Program-made: the position numbers and the translations under genes
Notes under the pieces: generated by a model
Seen by the model: the letters and a program-made list of their open reading frames with translations, nothing else
The model's database searches: none
What the model was told of the DNA's origin: nothing
Shown: one piece after another, positions 7,069-12,468 of the stretch
Numbering within the stretch: the first letter of the stretch is position 1
Layout of the letters: each line of letters begins with the position of its first letter
From: an uncultured Novosphingobium sp.
Lineage (GTDB): Bacteria > Pseudomonadota > Alphaproteobacteria > Sphingomonadales > Sphingomonadaceae
Length of the DNA stretch: 12,468 nucleotides
Reading direction: 5' to 3'
NCBI GenBank assembly: GCA_937860195.1
Contig: CALMBN010000065.1
Coordinates: 1-12,468, forward strand

Positions 7069-7683
7069 ATGTCTGGGCCGGTTGAAGCGGTTGTATTCGA
7101 TGTCGGCAAGGTGCTGGTCCAGTGGGAACGTCACTTGCCGTTCGTGCAGCACTTTCCCGATCCCGGCGAGCTGGCCTGGTTCATGGAAACCGTGATCCCG
7201 CTCGATTGGCACGCCCAGCACGATGCCGGTCGCCCTGCTGCCGAACTGGTGGCCGAGCGTAGCGCGTCGTTTCCCGAGTACGCCGATCTGATCGCGGACT
7301 GGTTCGCGCGCTTCAACGAATCGATTCCCGGCCCAGTACCGGGGTCAACAGAGCTGGTCGAGGAATTGCAAGGGCGCGGCGTGCCGCTCTATGCGATCAC
7401 CAATTTCGGTGCCGATACCTGGGCGGGTTTCGCCCCGACCTTTCCGCTGTTCGGGCGGTTTCGCGATATCGTGGTGTCGGGGGTTGAGAAACTGGCGAAA
7501 CCGGACCGCCCGATCTTCGATCTCGCCGCGCGCAGATTTGGCCACGCGCCGGGTACAATGCTGTTCGTTGATGACAGCGAAGCCAACGTAACCGCAGCAC
7601 GCAGATTTGGCTGGCAGGTGCATCACTTTGCGGATGCCGATGGCCTCCGCACCGACCTGGCCGGGCGCGGCCTCTTGGGCTGA
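7069..7683 (+). CDS. HAD family hydrolase (subfamily IA phosphatase-like)
   Basis: A 204-residue soluble enzyme of the haloacid dehalogenase superfamily, which usually cleaves phosphate esters through an aspartyl-phosphate intermediate. Motif I is FDVGKVLVQWE (10–20) with nucleophile Asp11; the residue two further on is Gly13 in place of the usual acid, as is common in the FDxGxVL subgroup that includes glucose-1-phosphatase-like and dehalogenase-like members. Motif II is AITNF (109–113, Thr111), motif III Lys144 in AKPDRPIF (143–150), and motif IV FVDDSEANV (166–174, Asp168 and Asp169). The helical cap lies at about 20–90. The ATG at 7069 is preceded by GCGAGG. The substrate cannot be assigned. 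It converges on the small secreted-protein gene and a strong minus-strand terminator lies just after its stop. Confidence 0.88.
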   Translation: MSGPVEAVVFDVGKVLVQWERHLPFVQHFPDPGELAWFMETVIPLDWHAQHDAGRPAAELVAERSASFPEYADLIADWFARFNESIPGPVPGSTELVEELQGRGVPLYAITNFGADTWAGFAPTFPLFGRFRDIVVSGVEKLAKPDRPIFDLAARRFGHAPGTMLFVDDSEANVTAARRFGWQVHHFADADGLRTDLAGRGLLG

Positions 7684-7718
7684 ACAAAAAAGACCCCCCG
7701 TCTTGCGGACGGAGGGCC
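7684..7718 (-). terminator. Rho-independent terminator of the small secreted-protein gene
   Basis: Read on the minus strand, CCCTCCGTC (7716–7708), a five-base loop and GACGGGGGG (7702–7694) form a nine-pair stem with one mismatch, followed by TCTTTTTTG (a run of six T at 7691–7686). This is a classic intrinsic terminator for the gene ending at 7753. On the plus strand the stem may also stop the HAD transcript, but there it has no T-run after it. Confidence 0.88.
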
Positions 7719-7752
7719 TGAGTGGGGCTGTTGAGGATGCCTGGATTGCGCC

Positions 7753-8100
7753 TCAGGCGGCGGCGTTGCAGCTCTGAAGGTCTTCAGCGCTGAGCTCGCC
7801 CTTCGGGGTGGCGAACGCGGTGACTGCGCCAAAGGCTTTCACAACCTTGGTGCAGGTATTGAGCGGGCGCGCGCCATCAACTGCGCCGGTGCAGGTATCG
7901 CTGGCGCAGTTCCAGACCACGCCATTGACGACCTTTTTGGCCGGAGCTTCGAGTGCGGTAGACAGCTTGGCGGTATAGCGCGGGCTGGCTGCTTCGGCGC
8001 GGGTGGCGGTTGCAGCGATGCTGCCGACCGAGCCGATCAAGGCAAGGCCGGCCAGCAAAGCGGTGCGAAGTGCGTTGTGCGAATTGGTCAAAGTCATCAT
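7753..8100 (-). CDS. Small secreted Cys-containing protein, CC_3452-like
   Basis: A 115-residue exported protein of unknown function. Residues 1–37 form a signal peptide (hydrophobic core ALLAGLALIGSVGSIAA, probable cleavage after AEA at 35–37). The mature part, about 78 residues, contains four cysteines (65, 70, 83, 111), with the first two in VVWNCASDTCTG, suggesting two disulphides in the periplasm. The pattern Trp-x-Cys, a Thr-Cys after RPL, and a C-terminal LSAEDLQSCN resembles a family known from Caulobacter and sphingomonads as CC_3452; this assignment is from memory. The ATG at 8100 is chosen because a GGGGAG ribosome binding site lies six bases upstream; a second ATG follows directly at 8097. 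It is a single-gene unit with its own terminator, divergent from the HxlR-type regulator. Confidence 0.78.
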   Translation of the reverse strand: MMTLTNSHNALRTALLAGLALIGSVGSIAATATRAEAASPRYTAKLSTALEAPAKKVVNGVVWNCASDTCTGAVDGARPLNTCTKVVKAFGAVTAFATPKGELSAEDLQSCNAAA

Positions 8101-8181
8101 TCTAAACTCCCCTTTTGGGTTCGCCGCGCAGAGATCGAAGGGGTCCTGGGAGGGGAAGACTCGATTTACGTTGCGAATCAC

Positions 8182-8199
8182 TACCTATTACGATAGGTA
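8182..8199. promoter_or_regulatory. Perfect inverted repeat, candidate operator between divergent genes
   Basis: TACCTAT (8182–8188) and ATAGGTA (8193–8199) are exact reverse complements separated by TACG. The site lies in the 197-base region between the secreted-protein gene and the HxlR-type regulator, about 80–100 bases from each start codon. On the plus strand a TTGCGA (8171–8176) stands 17 bases before TAGGTA (8194–8199), so the repeat would overlap a promoter -10 box. A second palindrome, AGTTGCAACT, follows at 8203–8212. Such A/T-rich dyads are typical binding sites of dimeric winged-helix regulators such as HxlR. Confidence 0.55.
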
Positions 8200-8297
8200 T
8201 TAAGTTGCAACTCAAAACTGTGCATCGCAGCAAAGATTTTTTTGTCGGTTGCAAAGCGGGATTGGGTTACACCAGTGGCGGGAACAAGGATGTGACG

Positions 8298-8813
8298 ATG
8301 GGCAAATTGCACGAACCGCTGGGCGATATGCAAAACTGCGGACTTCCGGCCGCGCTTGAGGTGATGGGTGAGCGCTGGAGTTTCATGATCCTGCGGGCCG
8401 CATTCAATGGCCTGCATCATTTTGAGGAGTTCCTCGGCGCGCTCGGGATCGCCCGGAATATCCTGTCGAACCGCCTCGCCCGGTTGGTCGAACACGGGAT
8501 CATGAAGCGCGAACCGCTGCCCGATGATCGCCGCAAGATCGAATACCGCCTGACCGCCAAGGGCCTCGACCTGCTCCCCGCGATGCTCGCGCTGCGCCAG
8601 TGGGGCGAAAAATACGGCTGCGGCATACCCAGCAACCCGATCCTCTGCGACGAACGCGACGGCCTTCCGATCGACAATATCGGCATCCATGCCCATGATG
8701 GGCGCCGGCTCGGCTACATGGAACTCGAATGGCGCGATGCCGCCGATGTGGGGAAATCGCAGGCTGAGATTGAGGACGATGCGGTTCGTCCGGAATTGAG
8801 TGTGCTGCGGTAG
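8298..8813 (+). CDS. HxlR family winged-helix transcriptional regulator
   Basis: A 171-residue DNA-binding protein. Residues about 12–110 form the HxlR-type winged helix: NCGLPAALEVMGERWSFMIL (13–32), FEEFLGALGIARNILSNRLARLVEHGIM (42–69; the recognition helix centres on ARNILSNRLARL) and the wing DDRRKIEYRLTAKGLDLLP (76–94). Cys14 occupies the N-terminal position that in several family members senses oxidants or aldehydes; Cys108 and Cys117 are also present. About 60 further residues after the domain include a hydrophilic extension (130–165) whose function is unknown. The ATG at 8298 is preceded by AAGGA; a longer in-frame reading back to 8115 would cross the divergent promoter region. It probably acts on the inverted repeat upstream, on itself and perhaps on the divergent gene. 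The signal is unknown. Confidence 0.87.
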   Translation: MGKLHEPLGDMQNCGLPAALEVMGERWSFMILRAAFNGLHHFEEFLGALGIARNILSNRLARLVEHGIMKREPLPDDRRKIEYRLTAKGLDLLPAMLALRQWGEKYGCGIPSNPILCDERDGLPIDNIGIHAHDGRRLGYMELEWRDAADVGKSQAEIEDDAVRPELSVLR

Positions 8814-8939
8814 GGGCTGTCCCAATCAGTTTGACTTTTCGGGCAATCACCGCTAATCGATCAACCAAGCCAGTCATCTGGCACCGAGCTAAAGGCGGTT
8901 GCAACGAAGCCAGCTTCTGCGCACCGCCGTCTGAAAGAC

Positions 8940-8974
8940 CGTAGGGCCGCTAGTTTAGCGGCCCTACGTATTTT
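8940..8974. terminator. Strong bidirectional rho-independent terminator
   Basis: A perfect 13-bp stem, CGTAGGGCCGCTA (8940–8952) with TAGCGGCCCTACG (8956–8968), has a three-base GTT loop. It is followed by TATTTT on the plus strand and by GTCTTT on the minus strand. It therefore can end transcripts from both sides. The stop codon of the 255-residue protein (8952–8950) forms the top of one arm. Confidence 0.85.
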
Positions 8975-9717
8975 CCAGGACTGGCTACAGATTTCAGATA
9001 AACGCCAAAAATCCGATAGATCAGTGCCTTCTTGGAAACCTTGTTCAGCTTGTTAGGAATGCCTGGCCGGTCGCGGGTGACGAGGTGCTGCGGATCAAGC
9101 ACATCTATCAAAGCGTGCAGAACAACGAAAAATTGCAAAATGCGTTGGCGCGATTCCGTATCGTCCAAACCGCTTAGAACGCTCGTCAATGGCGCAAGCC
9201 AGCGATCAATCAAAGGATCGCTCTCGGCGCTTCGGATGAATTCGACAAAGTTCATGGTCCGCCCATCAATCAGGGCAGCTTCCCCCAGTGCACGCTGCGA
9301 AATTCGATCGATCAGTCGCACGCGTCGCGATTGCAGGCAATTCATGAAGGCTTGCGTTTGCTTGCCTTTCTCGCTTCGGGCGATCTCACCCGAAAGGCTG
9401 CGAAATCTGACACTCTCCACCTCAGCCCAAAATTGCACAAACAGATAGATGATGCTCGCGACTTCGGTATCGGCAAGAGTGTAGTCAGCTTTTCTGCGCA
9501 GGGGCAAGAAGTCGCTTTCTGCCAGTGACCGAAGCTTGCCGGCCAACTCGTCGGTAGCCCTCAAGAGTGGCTCGAGACTGACATCGATAGTCCGCGCCTG
9601 ATCGCGCCGCCCGCTTCGCCAATCCTTGACCTCTTTGTAGATCAATTCGATCGCCGCAAAGCTTCCTGCTCCAGTGAATGCTGCGCCAGCCAAGGACCAC
9701 CAACTCTGATCCGCCAT
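8950..9717 (-). CDS. Hypothetical protein with N-terminal membrane segment
   Basis: I do not recognise this 255-residue protein. It begins MADQSWWSLAGAAFTGAGSF and has one hydrophobic segment at about 7–27, followed at once by basic residues (KDWRSGRR), so it is probably anchored with its bulk in the cytoplasm. The rest is predicted by eye to be mainly helical: a charged helix around 40–75, a hydrophobic helix with IIYLFVQFWAEVE (about 88–100), RLIDRISQRAL and a C-terminal ILQFFVVLHALIDVLD segment. No catalytic motif stands out. GGGGG lies four bases before the ATG. It begins eight bases after the stop of the protease–ComM chimera and ends in a strong terminator. The sequence looks less GC-rich than its neighbours, suggesting separate acquisition. 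Confidence 0.7.
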   Translation of the reverse strand: MADQSWWSLAGAAFTGAGSFAAIELIYKEVKDWRSGRRDQARTIDVSLEPLLRATDELAGKLRSLAESDFLPLRRKADYTLADTEVASIIYLFVQFWAEVESVRFRSLSGEIARSEKGKQTQAFMNCLQSRRVRLIDRISQRALGEAALIDGRTMNFVEFIRSAESDPLIDRWLAPLTSVLSGLDDTESRQRILQFFVVLHALIDVLDPQHLVTRDRPGIPNKLNKVSKKALIYRIFGVYLKSVASPGKYVGPLN

Positions 9718-9725
9718 TTTGCCCC

Positions 9726-10070
9726 CTAACTCCGCGGCGCGACCCGCCGATAACTTAGCGCCTCGGCCACATGAATGCGCCCCACCCCTTCACTTCCCGC
9801 CAGATCGGCAATCGTCCGCGCGACGCGGAGCATCCGGGTGTAGCCGCGCGCTGACAGGCGCATCGCTTCGGCGGCTTGCAGCAGCAGCTTGCGGCCCGGT
9901 TCGTCCGGGGTGCCGTGCAGTTCGAGCAGATCGCCATCGAGTTCGGCGTTGCTGCGTTTGCCGGTGCCCGCCATCCGTGCGGTCTGGATCGCCCGCGCCG
10001 CAGCAACGCGCGCGGCAACTTCGGCGCTGCCCTCCGCAGGCGGCGGCAGGCTGAGGTCGGCGGCGCTGAC
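9726..10070 (-). pseudogene. comM: ComM/YifB remnant (3' end only), inside the chimeric gene
   Basis: The last 110 or so codons of the chimera correspond to the 3' end of a comM/yifB gene, whose full product is about 500 residues and is a Mg-chelatase-like AAA+ helicase acting in natural transformation. Only the C-terminal helical domain remains. The breakpoint lies near 10056–10068, between the protease codons for DPVS and the ComM-like codons for DLSLPPP. The missing 5' part is not in this window. Because the frame is kept, the remnant is still translated if the upstream protease is. Confidence 0.75.
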
Positions 10071-10835
10071 CGGGTCGCGCGTCATGAGATCGCCAACCCG
10101 CATGCCGGAAAGCAGCTGTCTGGCTTCGGCTTCCTTGCGGTGCGCGCTCGCCATAGACAGGATGAACCATCCCAGCACGATCCACCACAGTCCGTGGACG
10201 AGGCCCATCGTCAGCGTCGAGAAGGCGCCGAGACCCATCAACAGCACGGCGATGACCTCCCCTGAGCGAGCCGCGATGCGCGTTGCTTTGAGAGAGTCGC
10301 CGGTAACAAGCCAGATCAAGGCGCGGAGGACCCGGCCTCCATCGAGCGGGAACGCCGGCGCCATATTGAAGGCCGCCAGCGTGAAATTGAGCGTGCCCAG
10401 ATAGTGCAGGACGGCGTGGTATTCAGTTGGCGCTGACCCCTCCAAAAAATTGGCGAGCAAGGAGAAGCCGAACCCAAGAGCGACGCTGACCAGAGGGCCG
10501 GCCAAAGCCATGAATAGTTCGGCGCGCGGCGCTTTGGGTTCTCCCTCCATCTCTGCGACGCCGCCGAAGACGAAGAGCGTGATCGACTTGATCGGCAGCC
10601 CGAAGGCCCGCGCGACAAGGGTGTGCCCCAGTTCGTGGAGGATGATCGAAGCGGCGATCCCGACGACGCTCGCTGCCGCCATTCCCCAATAGGTCGATTG
10701 CGGCAGGCCGCGATAGAGGTCAGGAAAAACGCCGGCCGCCAAGGACCAGGCGATCAGGAGCGCGAGCAGAATCCAGCTGGCGTCCAGCCTGATGCTCACG
10801 CCCAAAAGGGAAAAGGAGGCAATTGGTCTTTGCAT
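9726..10835 (-). CDS. Chimera: M50 site-2 protease fused to ComM/YifB C-terminal domain
   Basis: A 369-residue continuous reading frame with two unrelated parts. Residues 1–256 are an M50 intramembrane zinc protease (SpoIVFB-like, as in site-2 proteases with CBS domains): hydrophobic segments, HELGH at 67–71 with two zinc histidines and the catalytic Glu68, GGVAEMEGEPKAPRAELFMALAGP (91–114), and the third zinc ligand Asp165 in NMAPAFPLDGGRVLRALIWL (157–176). At MRVGDLMTRDPVS (245–257) the usual CBS region begins, then stops. From about AADLSLPPPAEGSAEVAARV (258–277) to the end the sequence is the Mg-chelatase-type C-terminal domain of ComM/YifB (NAELDGDLLE, MRLSARGYTRMLRVARTIADL, HVAEALSYRR). 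The ComM ATPase part with Walker motifs is missing. It could be an expressed fusion or a recombination scar. The ATG at 10835 follows AGGG. Confidence 0.85.
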   Translation of the reverse strand: MQRPIASFSLLGVSIRLDASWILLALLIAWSLAAGVFPDLYRGLPQSTYWGMAAASVVGIAASIILHELGHTLVARAFGLPIKSITLFVFGGVAEMEGEPKAPRAELFMALAGPLVSVALGFGFSLLANFLEGSAPTEYHAVLHYLGTLNFTLAAFNMAPAFPLDGGRVLRALIWLVTGDSLKATRIAARSGEVIAVLLMGLGAFSTLTMGLVHGLWWIVLGWFILSMASAHRKEAEARQLLSGMRVGDLMTRDPVSAADLSLPPPAEGSAEVAARVAAARAIQTARMAGTGKRSNAELDGDLLELHGTPDEPGRKLLLQAAEAMRLSARGYTRMLRVARTIADLAGSEGVGRIHVAEALSYRRVAPRS

Positions 10836-10931
10836 TCGATCCCTGCCTGTCTTGCAAGCGGAAAAAAGCCGATACTGATCCCAATCGGGCGCCTGTGCGC
10901 AGGCAGCCGTGAGCGTTCAGAGCAAACCGGG

Positions 10932-11237
10932 CTACACCCGGCGACCGTTGAACAGGTTGTAGAGCAGGCCGAAGACCAGTGCGACATACCAGCCGGCGCC
11001 GAAAGCCCAGGCCACGCCTGCGATCAGCAGCTCCGGCCGGGTCCAGTCGACGCCTGGATAAAGTGCCGACAAAAAGTGGATTCCCTCCAGTGCGGGGATC
11101 AGATTTCCGATCGCACAGAGCGCGAAGGTGATCGCGAGGAAGATCGACAAGCTAAGTCCGAGCGGCACGAGGCGAATCCCATGGCGATGCGAGGCATGCG
11201 CGCTGTGATTGGGGGCGGGCGCGGCGTTGGATGACAT
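10932..11237 (-). CDS. Small membrane protein, DUF5676-like (copy A)
   Basis: A 101-residue protein with a His-rich soluble N-terminus (four His within residues 11–19) and two hydrophobic segments (about 24–48 and 69–95). It fits the DUF5676 pattern as I know it: a first segment with Cys and a later Pro (ALCAIGNLIP, Cys41 and Pro48), a short loop containing LYPGVDWT, and a second segment ending YNLFNG (Tyr93, Asn94). The function of the family is unknown; it is often seen near metal- or copper-resistance genes. AAGGA lies nine bases before the ATG. It lies between the DUF2933-like gene and the M50 protease, all in the same direction, so the three probably form an operon. Two related plus-strand proteins follow to the right. 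Confidence 0.78.
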   Translation of the reverse strand: MSSNAAPAPNHSAHASHRHGIRLVPLGLSLSIFLAITFALCAIGNLIPALEGIHFLSALYPGVDWTRPELLIAGVAWAFGAGWYVALVFGLLYNLFNGRRV

Positions 11238-11312
11238 AGACGTTTCCTTTCGTTTTCTTGCTATATTGAACGCGGCTGATCAGACGGGCCGGTGGCTTGG
11301 TTTCGACGCGGA

Positions 11313-11576
11313 TCAGCATCCATGTCGGCGATCGACGCGACGATGGACGTGTTCTGCTGCGGCGGCTGCAGTTGCGGCGACGGGCGCGCGGGCGCCTGCC
11401 TCATCCGTCGGCGCTCTGCCGCGCTCCTGCGCAGCGTCTGACAGCGGACCGGCGTCGGCGCCGCGGCTGGAGCGGCGTCCGCGGCGATGAACGCCATGTC
11501 CGTGCCCAAAAGTGTGCATGGCGACCATGGCGGCCGCGAGCGCGATCAAAATCCAGTTGTTTGATAGCCACTCCAT
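11313..11576 (-). CDS. Small single-pass membrane protein, DUF2933-like
   Basis: An 87-residue protein with one membrane segment near the N-terminus (MEWLSNNWILIALAAAMVAM, 1–20) followed by a His-rich turn HTFGHGHGVHRR (21–32) and a low-complexity Ala/Arg tail that ends RRHGC. This arrangement, including the terminal His-Gly-Cys, fits DUF2933, a short family frequently found with copper- or heavy-metal-resistance genes; no biochemical function is known. A strong GGAGAGG ribosome binding site lies before the ATG at 11576. The tail could invite a wrong frame call, but the chosen frame is open to a natural C-terminus. It is first in the minus-strand operon that continues with copy A of the DUF5676-like protein and the protease chimera. 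Confidence 0.7.
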   Translation of the reverse strand: MEWLSNNWILIALAAAMVAMHTFGHGHGVHRRGRRSSRGADAGPLSDAAQERGRAPTDEAGARAPVAATAAAAAEHVHRRVDRRHGC

Positions 11577-11928
11577 TTGGCCTCTCCAAATTTCGCCGAA
11601 GATCGAGTTGAGGTGTTGGGCTCGATGCTTTGAGCGTGCTGCGTTGGGACTCGCCAAAGGCGGGGGAAGGGCGGGGCATCCCGATTTCGCGCGCTCACGA
11701 GGTAGTACGCGCGGCAAACGCGTGTCCCTGATCGAGCGCGACAATCTGCCCGCGCCAAGGCGACCTGCATTTTCGATCAACCTCCAGGGGGGCGACCCGC
11801 AGCTGCGTAGGACATGCAGGAAGCGTGCGCTGGGGTTCGGCATTTCCGAGGAGCTGCTCTCCTCGACGCTTTGCCAGATTGTGCGTCGTGACGCGACGGG
11901 CTTCACGCCCAAACGGAGGAAATGAGAG
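11577..11928. promoter_or_regulatory. 352-bp divergent control region with nested dyads, no convincing gene
   Basis: This stretch separates the minus-strand DUF2933 operon from the plus-strand DUF5676-like genes. Open frames cross it on both strands, but none has recognisable protein character. It contains a 19-base dyad CGAGGAG-N5-CTCCTCG (11847–11865) and overlapping dyads near the plus-strand gene: GCGTC-GT-GACGC (11883–11894) and CGTCG-N5-CGACG (11884–11898), about 30 bases before the ribosome binding site. These are candidate operators. No MerR- or CueR-style promoter spacing was evident. Confidence 0.45.
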
Positions 11929-12219
11929 ATGGCGACGAAATCGACTGACGAAAAAACTCCGGGGATCGGCGTTATCCCAGCTGGCGCTGGTCTCGCCGTG
12001 ACGTTGGTGGCGGGTTACGTTGCCTGTTGGCTCGTCGCCGCGACGCCATTCGCAAGCTCGTTTGCGCATGAATGGCTCGGTCTGTTTTCCGCGTTGTCCG
12101 TGGGGTCGATTGATCAGCTCGTGGAGGGGGTTATCTTCAGTGCTGTCGCCGCCTGGTTCGCCGCGCTGATATTTGCGCCAGTCTATAATTTGACGGCGAG
12201 GGCGGATCGGATCCTGTAA
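11929..12219 (+). CDS. Small membrane protein, DUF5676-like (copy B)
   Basis: A 96-residue protein with a short charged N-terminus (MATKSTDEKTPGIG) and two hydrophobic segments (about 18–42 and 66–88). It shares the layout of copy A: a first segment with Cys33 and Pro40 (VACWLVAATP) and a second segment WFAALIFAPVYNL (76–88), which lines up with WYVALVFGLLYNL in copy A. The two are therefore probable diverged paralogues. GGAGG lies nine bases before the ATG. It heads a plus-strand unit in which the next small membrane protein starts 54 bases after its stop, divergent from the DUF2933–DUF5676–protease operon. The function is unknown; the context suggests an envelope stress or metal module. Confidence 0.72.
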   Translation: MATKSTDEKTPGIGVIPAGAGLAVTLVAGYVACWLVAATPFASSFAHEWLGLFSALSVGSIDQLVEGVIFSAVAAWFAALIFAPVYNLTARADRIL

Positions 12220-12273
12220 CGACGGGTTCGACTATTTCAAAGTGCAAGGACCGATCAAGCAAACGAGACCGCA

Positions 12274-12468
12274 ATGAACGTTAACAATGATACCAGCGCC
12301 GCGACTCACGTGACCTCACATCACATGATCGATCCCATCGTGCTCACGGCGTCGTTGGCCGTGTTTGCAGTGCTGAGCTACTTCCTCTGCATAGCGCTAG
12401 CGTTGCTGTTCCCGGCAATGGCGGCCTCGATGCAGGTGCTTTATCCCGCGATCTTTCCTGGTTTCGTT
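12274..12468 (+). CDS. Small membrane protein, DUF5676-like (copy C), cut by window end
   Basis: The first 65 residues of a protein that runs off the right edge. It opens MNVNNDTSAATHVTSHHMID, a polar His-containing tail, followed by a hydrophobic segment (23–47) with Cys39 and Pro47 in FLCIALALLFP, matching the Cys/Pro spacing of copies A and B. The next stretch MQVLYPAIFPGF resembles the LYPGVDW loop of copy A. A second membrane segment would be expected beyond the window. The ribosome binding site is weak (ACGAGACC before the ATG at 12274). It lies 54 bases after copy B and is probably cotranscribed with it. Confidence 0.7.
   Translation, partial: MNVNNDTSAATHVTSHHMIDPIVLTASLAVFAVLSYFLCIALALLFPAMAASMQVLYPAIFPGFV

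Noticed and set aside
11261..11509. Alternative minus-strand frame overlapping the DUF2933-like tail, suggesting a frameshift
   Set aside because: The main frame stays open and ends in RRHGC, which suits the family, so no frameshift needs to be invoked.
11512..11925. Open plus-strand frame of 137 codons ending just before the DUF5676-like gene
   Set aside because: It overlaps the DUF2933-like gene antisense, has no ribosome binding site, no recognisable domain and an unusual amino-acid mix; it is better explained as chance opening in GC-rich DNA.
11695..12069. Open minus-strand frame of 124 codons across the control region
   Set aside because: It runs antisense into the membrane protein at 11929, is rich in Arg and low-complexity stretches, and has no start signal.
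1..12468. CRISPR array, tRNA, rRNA, transposase, integrase or attachment site
   Set aside because: I read for regularly spaced repeats, tRNA-like T-loop and acceptor pairs and recombinase motifs and saw none; the only repeats are the palindrome at 6561–6732 and short dyads.

Overview
The window looks like chromosomal DNA of an alphaproteobacterium, most probably from the order Sphingomonadales. The reasons are high GC, the dnaB–rpoZ gene order, a UPF0262 protein, a cysteine-free 41-residue ribosomal protein L36, and a small secreted protein resembling the CC_3452 family. This placement comes from protein character; no search was run.

Positions 1–9000 read as dense, ordinary core genome. On the minus strand, dnaB (replicative helicase) is followed by the start of rpoZ (RNA polymerase omega). 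On the plus strand there is an operon of a UPF0262 protein, a membrane-anchored GH25-like protein with altered catalytic residues, and cytidine deaminase. It converges, with two bases between stops, on a translationally coupled minus-strand trio: a DUF4136-like lipoprotein, an M14 cytosolic-type carboxypeptidase and a SemiSWEET sugar transporter. Divergent from the trio is galE. A 172-bp imperfect palindrome follows, then rpmJ (L36, too short for routine ORF calling) with a good promoter, and a HAD-family hydrolase. The HAD gene converges on a small secreted Cys-containing protein with a textbook terminator. That gene is divergent from an HxlR-type regulator across a region holding a perfect 7-4-7 inverted repeat.

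From about 8950 rightwards the character changes. A 255-residue protein of unknown family, visibly richer in A/T than its neighbours, lies 8 bases downstream of a chimeric gene. The chimera joins an M50 site-2 protease, cut at the start of its CBS region, in frame to the C-terminal domain of a ComM/YifB Mg-chelatase-like protein. Beyond it lies a cluster of very small membrane proteins: one DUF2933-like protein and three DUF5676-like paralogues, the last cut by the window end. They are arranged on both sides of a 352-bp divergent control region. In my reading this is the edge of an accessory stress- or metal-related island that abuts, or was recombined into, the comM locus.

The most notable points are the protease–ComM chimera, the family of small membrane proteins around a shared promoter region, and the GH25-like protein whose acidic catalytic residues appear swapped (Asp to Glu, Glu to Asp). 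No CRISPR array, tRNA, rRNA, transposase or integrase was found.
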